Positions 9,893 to 18,901 of a DNA stretch of 64,000 nt are shown here, one piece after another; position 1 is the stretch's first letter; the number at the start of each line of letters is the position of its first letter. The position numbers and the translations under genes are program-made. Under the pieces are notes generated by a model that was not told the DNA's origin, did not search any database, and was given only the letters and a program-made list of their open reading frames with translations. The stretch covers positions 2,604,001-2,668,000 of the forward strand of contig OZ257134.1 of assembly GCA_965279065.1 (NCBI GenBank), written 5' to 3'. The stretch comes from JAKAXS01 sp965279065 (lineage in GTDB: Bacteria; Pseudomonadota; Alphaproteobacteria; Rhizobiales; Hyphomicrobiaceae).

Positions 9893-11172
9893 TCGCCGTT
9901 TCCTTCCGACACCGGCTCCCAGCCGGTCTGCCAGGGCTTGCGCGCCACCAGCGTTTCAACTTTCGCCGCCGCCGTATGGCAGCGCGTATCCGCCTCGATC
10001 TGCAGTGTTTCGACGTCCAGCTGTGCGCCATAGCCGTCGAGCAGGTCCTTCACCGTCAGCCGGCCCTGGTCGAAGCTGCTCTGCACGTCGTCGGCCGCCA
10101 ATCTTCCTTGCGGTACGACGACCTCGAACAGCCGCTCCGATTCCAGGCACTCCGCTTCCATCTCGCCATGCGCTTCGATCAGCCGCCGCTGCAGCGCGCG
10201 TCGCGCCGCCTCCCGTTCGAAGCGCACCTTGTCGAGCCGTGCCTGCGACGACAGGATGTTGCCCTGATTGCGATCGTGGATCGGCAGCGGGATCGAGCCC
10301 GTGATGACGAACGCCGTATCGTCCTGCTCGCTGAAGCGCCGCACGCCGGCACCCAGCGTCACATCCGGCACCGCCAGCGAATGCTGCACGCTGACTTCGC
10401 CCGCACGCTCGGCGTAGACGGCATTCCAGCTCAGGATCGCAGGGTGCCGGTCGAGCAACGGCAGCAGTTCGGCCACCGCCAATGGCTTGTGCCCGTTGTG
10501 ACGCAGTTTGCCGGAAACATCTTTCGCCTCGCCAAGCGAGCCCGACCAGTTCGCGACCAGTTGCTCCTTGGCAGCCTTGAGATCGATCCGCGACTTTTCC
10601 AGTGCCACCCGCGCCCGTCCCGCCGCAAGCCTGCCGCGTGCCAGGTCCGCCTTCAGCGAGCCACCCGCTTCCACGCGTTTTTCCAGTTGCGGCACCAGGC
10701 CCTCGAGCCGCTTCACCGATCGCGCCAGCGTCTCGACTGTCGCCATCCCGCTCAGCACGCGGACGTAGTCGATTTTGGTCTGCGCAATGATCTCGCGCCG
10801 CAGAATGGCGATTTCCGCGTTCGCCACGTCTTCCTTGCCGCGCGCCGCTTCCAGACGCGCCGCCCGCTTGTCTCCGCGCTCGAATTTCTGCTGCACGCCG
10901 AGCGTGACTTCGGCGCTGTCGAACCCGCTGTAGTCGCCGCTACCGCCGAAGTTCTCGACCTCAACCGCAGCTTCCGGATTGGGCCGCCTGCCGGCCTGAT
11001 CGATACCGCCGCGCGCCGCCTCGACGTCGAGATCGCCGGCCGGCAATCGCGGATCGGCCGCCAGGGCCTTGCCGATGGCTGTGCGCAGATCCAGCGCACG
11101 CGCCGGCGACGCCACGAGGACACCGGACAGCACGATGCTGAACAGAATTGAACAAACCCGCTTGGGGGGCAT
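9889..11172 (-). CDS. czcC: CzcC-type outer-membrane efflux protein (TolC family)
   Basis: The 427 residues start with a signal peptide (VCSILFSIVLSGVLVASPARA) and contain long Ala/Arg/Glu-rich helices with two related halves, as in TolC-family channels. As first gene of the czcCBA set it supplies the outer-membrane duct. The end overlaps the czcB start (ATGA-type, 4 bp). The motif AVEVENFGGSG in the N-terminal half is typical of CzcC/CusC relatives. It lies 75 bp after the small His/Cys protein gene on the same strand. Confidence 0.88.
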   Translation of the reverse strand: MPPKRVCSILFSIVLSGVLVASPARALDLRTAIGKALAADPRLPAGDLDVEAARGGIDQAGRRPNPEAAVEVENFGGSGDYSGFDSAEVTLGVQQKFERGDKRAARLEAARGKEDVANAEIAILRREIIAQTKIDYVRVLSGMATVETLARSVKRLEGLVPQLEKRVEAGGSLKADLARGRLAAGRARVALEKSRIDLKAAKEQLVANWSGSLGEAKDVSGKLRHNGHKPLAVAELLPLLDRHPAILSWNAVYAERAGEVSVQHSLAVPDVTLGAGVRRFSEQDDTAFVITGSIPLPIHDRNQGNILSSQARLDKVRFEREAARRALQRRLIEAHGEMEAECLESERLFEVVVPQGRLAADDVQSSFDQGRLTVKDLLDGYGAQLDVETLQIEADTRCHTAAAKVETLVARKPWQTGWEPVSEGNGE

Positions 11173-11247
11173 GACTCATGCTCCAATCACCACACGCTTG
11201 CACTCGGGGGCAAAGCACGCGCAGGCGACTGGATCGCGCAGCGCAGC

Positions 11248-11607
11248 TCAGCCGAGGAGCGCGATCGGTGGTCGGAACAGGTCGCTTGGTGGAAGGGAGG
11301 AGAGCTGGCTTGTCACCGGCAGGAACATGATCCGCCGGGCTTCGACCTTGCGCAGTTCCAGCATGTCCGCGGACAGATAGAACTTGCCGGCAACGAGAGC
11401 ACAGAACGCGCAGTGTGACGTCACACCAGGAGCCGGCGCTCCCTCGTGGTCGTGGCCGTGCCCATCCTGCGTATCGGAGACAACCACTGCCGCCGAAGCA
11501 AAAGCAGCATTTGCGTGCATGTGCAGAACACCCGCGCTGAACGCAAGCAGCAGCACGAGAGCAATCGCCCTCGGCCAACCCTTGTTTGTGCGCAGTGCTG
11601 CCAGCAC
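11248..11607 (-). CDS. Small secreted His/Cys-containing protein preceding czc operon (DUF2946-like)
   Basis: A 119-residue protein with a signal sequence (about 13-33), then GHGHDHEG and SHCAFCALV, resembling the HC-x2-C pattern of the DUF2946 family that is often found beside metal transport genes. It begins with GTG at 11607, preceded by GAGG. It is on the same strand as and directly upstream of czcCBA, so it is probably co-transcribed and may bind the exported metal in the periplasm. The family assignment rests on the short motif and general layout only. Confidence 0.7.
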   Translation of the reverse strand: MLAALRTNKGWPRAIALVLLLAFSAGVLHMHANAAFASAAVVVSDTQDGHGHDHEGAPAPGVTSHCAFCALVAGKFYLSADMLELRKVEARRIMFLPVTSQLSSLPPSDLFRPPIALLG

Positions 11608-11751
11608 GTGAAGCCTCGATCAGAATCGCGTGACACTAAACGCTAGGAAACCCCAGCGATTGCGTCAACACAGGCCGAACCATATCACCGTATGACTTCT
11701 GTCGTCACCCGGCCCGCAACGCAACTTGCCGCAGGTGTGTCCCGAACATTC

Positions 11752-12204
11752 TTAAAGGACCGCTACCGCGTAGCGCACGAAATCGTCGGCGGGCACAAAA
11801 CGGTCGTAAAGCCGCCGCGCAACGGCATTCGACTGCCGTGTGTGCCAGTAAACTCGGGCCCAGCCGCGCTCGCGGCCCATCGCCAGCAGGTCTTCGATCA
11901 GCGCCCGGCCGGCCCCCGACCCGCGTACGGCGGGGTCCACGAATAGATCTTCCAGGTAGCAGGCCGGCTCCCGCGTCCAGGAGCGCCCATGCACGATCGA
12001 CACCGAAAAACCGATGACACGGCCGTCCCGCTCCGCCACCCGGCCAATGAAACCCTCCTCCTGCCCCAGGATGCGCGACCAGGTATGCGCCGTGACGGCT
12101 TCAGGAACCTCGGACTCGTAGAAGCGGACGTATTGTCCCCACAAGTCCCGCCACACGGCTTCATCGTCAATGCGCGCCCACCTCACCCTTGTCTCGCCCA
12201 TCAC
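11752..12204 (-). CDS. GNAT-family N-acetyltransferase
   Basis: A 150-residue single-domain GNAT protein. Motif A is visible as YLEDLFVDPAVRGSGAGRALIEDL (acetyl-CoA pyrophosphate loop RGSGAG), followed by the C-terminal YWHTRQSNAVARRLYDRF motif that is characteristic of small GNATs. The substrate cannot be told. The start (ATGATG, either Met possible) overlaps the end of the upstream membrane-protein gene by 4 bp, so the two are likely translated together. Confidence 0.88.
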   Translation of the reverse strand: MMGETRVRWARIDDEAVWRDLWGQYVRFYESEVPEAVTAHTWSRILGQEEGFIGRVAERDGRVIGFSVSIVHGRSWTREPACYLEDLFVDPAVRGSGAGRALIEDLLAMGRERGWARVYWHTRQSNAVARRLYDRFVPADDFVRYAVAVL

Positions 12205-12590
12205 ATCAACCCCAGTACGATCAAGCCGCTCACCATCAAGACCGTCAGCAGGGTTGACGCGTTGACGTCCCCGAATTCCCGCCCCCGCACGACACGGATG
12301 ACCTCGCGTGTTTCCACCGCCGGCCGCTCACTGCCGGGATCGCGCGCCCGCACCCAGTTCCAGAAGAACCGCCCGAACGAACTCGACCGTTTCCAGATCT
12401 CGTGCGGCGCCCGCTGCCATCCATATTTCAGCGAGTAGATGACGATGACCAGGATGGCGATCTGCAGCAGCGTCGACACCCAGCCGCTGATGAGGAACCA
12501 AACGATCGTCCAGATCAGCCCCAGTGCCGAGACCACCAGCCACAACAGCCAGGCCAGAATATCCATGCCGCCATCCTCGTTGCCGGCCAC
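12201..12590 (-). CDS. Small membrane protein of unknown function
   Basis: A 129-residue protein; an internal Met at codon 9 (MDILAWLLW) may be the true start. Two hydrophobic helices lie at about 10-34 and 38-53 and a third at the extreme C-terminus (STLLTVLMVSGLIVLGLM), with a basic soluble segment between them containing SFGRFFWNWVRARDPGSERP. I do not recognise the family with confidence. It is translationally coupled to the downstream GNAT gene. Confidence 0.7.
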   Translation of the reverse strand: MAGNEDGGMDILAWLLWLVVSALGLIWTIVWFLISGWVSTLLQIAILVIVIYSLKYGWQRAPHEIWKRSSSFGRFFWNWVRARDPGSERPAVETREVIRVVRGREFGDVNASTLLTVLMVSGLIVLGLM

Positions 12591-12775
12591 CCGGCCGGTC
12601 GCGGCATAGACATAGCCGTCCGCAGTGGAAATTCCTATGGCGGGGGCGGTTGAAGAGGGGGAGCAATGGGCGCTGAAAAGCGAATGGGTGCCGGGCCGCC
12701 AAGGAGGATGGCTAAGCCCAGCACCCTATCCATGCTGCAAGCCTGATAAACTTACGGAACCCTCAGGATCTTGGC

Positions 12776-12835
12776 CACGGCAGGCTTTCCCGAAAAATCC
12801 GGGAAAAATTCCCTAATATTCAGAACTCTGCCGTG
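12776..12835 (-). terminator. Nested inverted repeat downstream of the thiolase gene, possible terminator
   Basis: Outer arms CACGGCAG (12776-12783) and CTGCCGTG (12828-12835) are perfectly complementary and enclose an inner hairpin TTCCCG-N7-CGGGAA flanked by A/T runs. It begins 8 bp after the thiolase stop, as expected for a 3' end. The rest of the gap up to 12590 shows no gene. Confidence 0.5.
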
Positions 12836-12843
12836 TCCTTGGA

Positions 12844-14037
<1,194 letters not shown>

Positions 14038-14061
14038 CGTCTGGCTCCTGTGAACTTATTC

Positions 14062-14094
14062 ATGATGGACATCATAATACATGATGACCATAAT
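14062..14094. promoter_or_regulatory. Tandem palindromic operators between thiolase and TetR genes
   Basis: ATGATGGACATCAT at 14062-14075 is a palindrome with 6-bp perfect arms, and ATGATGACCATAAT at 14081-14094 is the same site with one arm mismatch. Their centres are 19 bp apart. They occupy the only intergenic space between a divergent TetR regulator and its likely target, the usual place for an autoregulatory operator. Binding itself is inferred. Confidence 0.72.
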
Positions 14095-14159
14095 GCAATT
14101 GCGCAAGTCGCGTCAGAGCGGCGCACGCAGTGCGCCCCGTGGCTTCAAGGAGAAACGAG

Positions 14160-14744
14160 ATGCCGCGCGTCACCCGCAAGGAAGCCGAGCAGCACCGGGA
14201 AGACGTCATCAATGCCGCCGCGAGGCTGTTTCGCGAGCGCGGCATTGCCGGCGTCAGCGTCCCCGGCGTCATGGCCGAGGCCGGCCTGACGCATGGCGCC
14301 TTCTACGGTCAGTTCAGCAGCAAGGAAGCGCTGGCCGCCGCCGCGTGCGAACGCGCCTTTACCGAAATGCACGCGCGCTACGACGACATCGAACGGCGCA
14401 ATCCCGACAGGGATGCTGCCCGGTTGGAGTTCATCAAGACCTACACGGCACGCTTGCACCGCGACAAGCCCGGCCTCGGATGCGCGGCGGCCGCCCTAGG
14501 TGGCGAGATCGCTCAGGAAAAGCCGGACAGTCCTATCCGTGCAGCCTTTGCCGCCGGCATCGAGTCCATGACCGCACGCTGCCAGTCCTTGCTGGCCCGC
14601 CCGCGCCACAAGCCGCCGACTCGCGACGACACACTTGCCGCCATCTCGATGCTGGTCGGCGCACAGGTGCTTGCCCGCGCCACCAAGGGCCACAAGATTT
14701 CAGACGACGTGCTGCAGGCCGTGCGCAGGGCGCTGTCGAGCTGA
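14160..14744 (+). CDS. TetR-family transcriptional regulator
   Basis: 194 residues from the ATG at 14160 (MPRVTRKEAEQHREDVINAA). This start is preferred over an in-frame one 30 bp upstream because AAGGAG lies 9 bp before it. The N-terminal HTH is clear (LFRERGIAGVSVPGVMAEAG, then LTHGAFYGQFSSKEAL). The C-terminal half, with DKPGLGCAAAALGGEIA, resembles the NemR/AcrR-type ligand domain. It probably regulates itself and the divergent thiolase. Ligand unknown, possibly an acyl-CoA or related metabolite. Confidence 0.92.
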   Translation: MPRVTRKEAEQHREDVINAAARLFRERGIAGVSVPGVMAEAGLTHGAFYGQFSSKEALAAAACERAFTEMHARYDDIERRNPDRDAARLEFIKTYTARLHRDKPGLGCAAAALGGEIAQEKPDSPIRAAFAAGIESMTARCQSLLARPRHKPPTRDDTLAAISMLVGAQVLARATKGHKISDDVLQAVRRALSS

Positions 14745-14757
14745 CCCGGCGCGAACC

Positions 14758-17700
14758 CTATTCCGCCGCCACGATCGGTTGCGCCTTTGGCCGGTTACTC
14801 GCGGCGATGTCCTTCGCCAACTGCAGCGCCGCGACGTAATCCGCCTTGCCCGAGCCCAGCAGCGGCACCCCGTCCACGACGAAGACGTCCGCCGGCACCA
14901 TCAGCTCGGTGGCACCCTTGCCCTTGGCGAAACGGCTGAACGCGTCCCGCGTCGCCCCCGCCTCGCTGGTCAGCAGCACGAGCCGTTCGCCCTTGCGCGC
15001 ATCCGGCAGCGCGACGACCACGAGCGGCTTTGCCGGCCACAGCTCGGACGCCAGCGCTTCGACGGCGGCCAGCGACACCATCTCGCCCGCGATCTTGGCG
15101 AAGCGCTTAGCCCGCCCCTTGATGAAGATGAAGCCTTGCTTGTCGATCGTGACGATGTCGCCCGTGTCGTGCCAGCCGCCAATCGGCGGCTCCAGCACAC
15201 CCGGGTTCTCCGCGCGATAATAGCCGAGCATCACGTTCGGCCCGCGCACGAACAGGCGGCCGCCCTCCTCGATGCCTGCCACCGGCTCTAGCTTCGCCTG
15301 CATCAGCGGTGCCAGCCGCCCGACGCTGCCGGACTTGTTGGCGAGCGGCGTGTTGATGGCCAGCACCGGCGCCGTCTCGGTGACGCCATAGCCTTCCAGG
15401 ATACGCACGCCGAACTTTTCCATGTAGATCTGTCGCGTGCGCTCCTTCACCGGCTCCGCGCCCGCCAGGATCATGCGCAGCCGCGCAAAATCGTAAGGGT
15501 GCGCCACGCGTGCATAGCCGTTGAGGAACGTGTCGGTGCCGAACAGGATCGTCGCGTTCGAGCCGTAGACCAGTTCCGGCACGATGCGATAGTGCAGCGG
15601 CGTCGGATAGAGATACACCGGCACGCCGCCGACCAGCGGCATCAGCAGCCCGGCCGTCAGCCCGAACGAGTGGAACACGGGCAGCACGTTGAACACCTTG
15701 TCGTCGCCGTTCACGGCCACGCGGTGCAGGCTCTGCATGCAGTTGGCCAGCAGATTGCGGTGCGACAGCACCACCCCCTTCGGCGACCCCTCCGAACCCG
15801 ACGTGAACAGGATTGCCGCCGGGTCGTCCGCACGCCGCTTCACCTGGGGCGCCGAGCCCGCATTCAGACCCGCCAGCTTGTCCGCGAAGGTAATCTCGGC
15901 CTTGATGTCTTCCAGATAGACCACGAGACACGTCTCATCGAGGCGCGTCACCACATCTGCAAGCCGCGCTTTTTCGATGAAGGCCCGCGACGTCAGGATG
16001 ACATTGACCTTCGCCGCGCGGCACGCCGCCTCGATGTTTGCCGCACCCGCCGTGAAGTTCAGCATCGCCGGCACGCGGCCGATGCTCTGCAGAGCGAAGA
16101 ACGTCACGGCCACGCCGGCCGAGTTCGGCAGCATCACGCCGATCGCGCTGCCGATGCCGGCATAGCGCTCCAGCTTGCGTCCCAGCACCTGCGAACTAAC
16201 GATCAGCTTGCGATAGCTGAGCTTGGTGCCGAGCGGATCCTCGACCGCCGTCTTGCCCGTATCGCGCGTCGCCTTCGCCAGCGCCAGCGCTTCGAAGATC
16301 GATTGCTCGATTGGCGCCGTCATCACCGCCGTGTCGACCATGATGTCCTGCAGCTCGGCGCCTGCCGCCTGTCGCCGCGCCTTGCCTTTCAACGCCGGAT
16401 CGATCTCGAGCTTCACCGGCGGCAGGATCGTCACCGTCGTTTTCGGAAACAGCGAGCGTTTGGTCTGGCTGGAGCTGAGGTAGCCGAAGTACGAACGCTC
16501 CAGACCATCGATACGCACCGGCACGATCACGGCATCCGCCTTGTCGGCGATCATCGCCGTACCGTCGTAGACCTTCATCAGACCGCCCGTAACGGTGAGC
16601 CGTCCCTCGGGGAAGATCACCAGCGTCTCGCCGTCCTTCACCGAATTGATCAGGCTGCGCGTGCCGATCGGCTTTGTCGGGTCGATCGCCTGCGCCTTCA
16701 CCAGCTTCAGGAACGGCTTCACCCAAGGTTGCTGGGCCATCACCGTGTCGATTGCGAATGACGTGTGTGACGGCAGGATCGAATACATCACCGCCGCGTC
16801 CAGCAGGCTGACGTGGTTCGGCGCAATGATCGCCCGCTGCCCCAGCGCCGGCAGGTTCTCGCGGCCCTTCACCTCCAGGCCGAGAAAGGTGTTGAACAAG
16901 AACATGCCGAGGTCTTGCAAACCCTCGCGCCCCCAGGCCCGCAGGATGAGACCGGCGGCCACGAGATTGCCGATGCCCAGCACCGTGAACAGGACCCAGA
17001 ACGGGACGTGCAGGCCCAGCGCCGCACCTGCGATGACACTCGCGACGGTCATGAACGCGGCCGACAGCACGTTGCAACCCGCGATCACCCGCGCCCGCGC
17101 GCCTTCAGGCGCCCACATCTGCACCGCCGCGAACGAAGGCACGATGTACAGGCCGCCGGCCACCGACAGGCCGAGGAAATCGATCAGCACCCGCCAGCCC
17201 GAGACGTTCGCGAGATAAGCGCCGACGGTCATCGGCTCGGCCGCGTGCGCGATGCCTGACACCGCCATCGCCAGATCGAAACAGAACAACCCCATCAATG
17301 CCGCGCCGACCGGCACGAGCGCCAGATTGGGCCGCGTGCGGCTGGCACGCGCCGCCATGATCGACCCGACGGCGATGCCGACGGTGAACACCACAAGCGC
17401 GAGCGTCACCACGCCCTGCCCGGCACCGATGCCGTCCTTGAACAGCGGCGGCAGCAGCGACATTGCCACCGCACCCACGAGCCAGAACCACGCCGTGATG
17501 AGACCACCCACCCACAATCGCCGGTCACCGCGCAGATCGCGCAGCAGCGCCACCGTCGAGCTCCATGGATTGGTGTCGATCACCAGATCCGGTGCCGCAT
17601 CGCCCGTCTTGGGAATGAACCGCGAGATGAGCCAGCAGGCCACGGCCATGACGATGACGAGCCCTGCGAGCACCTGGTTGCCGACACCCTCGCCCGCCAG

Positions 17701-18192
17701 CATGCCGCCGGCGATCGTGCCCAGCAGGATCGCCGCAAACGTCGCGCTCTCCACCAGCGCGTTGCCGGCTGGCAGCTCGGCCTTCGTCAGGTGAACCGGA
17801 AGGATGCCGTACTTGATCGGCCCGAACAGTGCCGCGATCGTGCCGTAGAGCCCCAGCGCGACGAACAGGATCGGCACCGAGTGCATGATGAAGCCGGTCG
17901 CCGAGACGATCGCGACAGGGATCTCGAAGCGTTTGAGCAGCTCCGCCATCTCCGCCTTGTCGTAGCGGTCGGCGAACTCGCCGCCGATCCCCGAAAAGAT
18001 GAAGAACGGCGCCACCAGCACGGCACCGGCCAACGCAACCAGGGTGCCACTCTGCTCAGTGCCGAGCTGGAACAGGATCAGGATGACCAGCGCGTTCTTG
18101 ACGAAGTTGTCGTTCAGCGCGGATAGAAACTGGGTCCAGAACAGGGGAGCAAAACGCCTGGAGGTCATCAGCGACGTGAACATGGGCACCAC
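14758..18192 (-). CDS. aas: LplT-PlsC-Aas fusion: lysophospholipid transporter / acyltransferase / acyl-ACP synthetase
   Basis: A 1144-residue, three-part protein for recycling lysophospholipids. Residues 1 to about 420 are an MFS transporter (FAPLFWTQFLSALNDNFVKN start, typical LplT). About 430-620 is a PlsC-type acyltransferase with NHVSLLD and FPEGRLT. About 640-1135 is an AMP-forming acyl-ACP/acyl-CoA synthetase with LFTSGSEGSPKG, GYGVTET and a C-terminal LGSGKADY (catalytic Lys). In E. coli LplT and Aas (PlsC plus synthetase) are separate genes; here they are one uninterrupted reading frame. A second Met at codon 4 is a possible start. The gene is convergent with the TetR gene, 13 bp away. 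Confidence 0.93.
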   Translation of the reverse strand: MVPMFTSLMTSRRFAPLFWTQFLSALNDNFVKNALVILILFQLGTEQSGTLVALAGAVLVAPFFIFSGIGGEFADRYDKAEMAELLKRFEIPVAIVSATGFIMHSVPILFVALGLYGTIAALFGPIKYGILPVHLTKAELPAGNALVESATFAAILLGTIAGGMLAGEGVGNQVLAGLVIVMAVACWLISRFIPKTGDAAPDLVIDTNPWSSTVALLRDLRGDRRLWVGGLITAWFWLVGAVAMSLLPPLFKDGIGAGQGVVTLALVVFTVGIAVGSIMAARASRTRPNLALVPVGAALMGLFCFDLAMAVSGIAHAAEPMTVGAYLANVSGWRVLIDFLGLSVAGGLYIVPSFAAVQMWAPEGARARVIAGCNVLSAAFMTVASVIAGAALGLHVPFWVLFTVLGIGNLVAAGLILRAWGREGLQDLGMFLFNTFLGLEVKGRENLPALGQRAIIAPNHVSLLDAAVMYSILPSHTSFAIDTVMAQQPWVKPFLKLVKAQAIDPTKPIGTRSLINSVKDGETLVIFPEGRLTVTGGLMKVYDGTAMIADKADAVIVPVRIDGLERSYFGYLSSSQTKRSLFPKTTVTILPPVKLEIDPALKGKARRQAAGAELQDIMVDTAVMTAPIEQSIFEALALAKATRDTGKTAVEDPLGTKLSYRKLIVSSQVLGRKLERYAGIGSAIGVMLPNSAGVAVTFFALQSIGRVPAMLNFTAGAANIEAACRAAKVNVILTSRAFIEKARLADVVTRLDETCLVVYLEDIKAEITFADKLAGLNAGSAPQVKRRADDPAAILFTSGSEGSPKGVVLSHRNLLANCMQSLHRVAVNGDDKVFNVLPVFHSFGLTAGLLMPLVGGVPVYLYPTPLHYRIVPELVYGSNATILFGTDTFLNGYARVAHPYDFARLRMILAGAEPVKERTRQIYMEKFGVRILEGYGVTETAPVLAINTPLANKSGSVGRLAPLMQAKLEPVAGIEEGGRLFVRGPNVMLGYYRAENPGVLEPPIGGWHDTGDIVTIDKQGFIFIKGRAKRFAKIAGEMVSLAAVEALASELWPAKPLVVVALPDARKGERLVLLTSEAGATRDAFSRFAKGKGATELMVPADVFVVDGVPLLGSGKADYVAALQLAKDIAASNRPKAQPIVAAE

Positions 18193-18658
18193 AAAATTGT
18201 ATGTGAAAGCGGACCATCCGGCCTGTGTCAGTTGCCGACACTAATGGACTGATCATGGCTATAGAACGGCCTGTTGAAATGAGCGTTAGCGTGCTTCTCC
18301 ACAGGCCCGCGTCGGCACCTCAACGGCTGGCCGGCTGAGCCCTTCGCCAGTCCGGCGGCCGCCCTCGCCACATCACGAGGGCCGCCTCCCCCTCCCAGCT
18401 GGCAACACATCCCTTGGCCACCGTACCAAGCAGTGCAACGTCGACCGCGCGACGACAGCTACGGCGTATAAGGGCCAAACGGCTGCGAAAACGTAATACG
18501 GAAACTGAACCCATGAAGGCACCGCCAAAATCGAACACTGTTCAATAGAGATAGAACGAATTGAATACCGTTCAATAAGCCCTGCGCAGATTTTTCGTGG
18601 CATGCCACGTTGTGCAGGCAGGGCCGAAGCGCTTATTCAATGCTGGAAGGAGTTCTTA
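18193..18658. other. Gene-free 466-bp divergent intergenic region (aas / thiS)
   Basis: No convincing gene. It holds a GC hairpin with a 2-nt bulge (18354-18386), two ATYGAA-N5-TTCAAT palindromes (18530-18576), and a perfect 14-bp palindrome CGTGGCATGCCACG (18596-18609). I looked for a TPP riboswitch before thiS (CTGAGA and GAACCTGA-type boxes) and did not find one. Confidence 0.7.
18530..18576. promoter_or_regulatory. Two operator-like palindromes, consensus ATYGAA-N5-TTCAAT
   Basis: ATCGAACACTGTTCAAT at 18530-18546 (one arm mismatch) and ATTGAATACCGTTCAAT at 18560-18576 (perfect 6-bp arms) repeat with 30 bp between centres. The shape and spacing (17-bp sites about three helical turns apart) look like binding sites for a dimeric TetR/MarR-type regulator. 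They are 83 bp upstream of thiS and 338 bp upstream of aas, so either could be the target. No regulator gene adjoins them. Confidence 0.55.
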
Positions 18659-18892
18659 ATGCTAACCGCCACAGCGACAGTTACGCCCGGCACACGCCGT
18701 ATTCGCCTCAACGGCGAAGACGCTCAAACCGCCGCGACAACGCTGGCCGACCTGCTGCAGGAGAAGGGCTTTGCGGACGTCAAAGTCGCAACTGCGGTGA
18801 ACGGCACGTTCGTTTCCGCCCGCAGCCGCGCCACGCAACCGCTGGCCGAAGGCGATCACATCGAAGTGGTCTCCGCCCGCCAGGGCGGCTAG
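18659..18892 (+). CDS. thiS: Sulfur carrier protein ThiS
   Basis: A 77-residue ubiquitin-like carrier that holds a C-terminal thiocarboxylate for thiazole synthesis. The start at 18659 follows GGAAGGAG by about 6 bp; a longer in-frame ORF begins upstream but lacks such a site. It shows the RIRLNGED beta-grasp start, VATAVNGTFVSARSR, GDHIEVVSARQGG and the essential terminal Gly-Gly. First gene of thiS-thiG-thiE; thiG begins 9 bp later. Confidence 0.93.
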   Translation: MLTATATVTPGTRRIRLNGEDAQTAATTLADLLQEKGFADVKVATAVNGTFVSARSRATQPLAEGDHIEVVSARQGG

Positions 18893-18901
18893 GACGACGC
18901 C

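Noticed and set aside
11752..12590. Toxin-antitoxin pair (GNAT plus small partner)
   Set aside because: The partner is a membrane protein with three hydrophobic segments, not an RHH/DUF1778-type antitoxin, and the GNAT is a generic single-domain enzyme.
18193..18658. Possible TPP riboswitch before thiS
   Set aside because: The conserved CTGAGA and GAACCTGA-like segments and stem pattern are absent; GGCTGAGC at 18332 is not followed by the rest of the fold.
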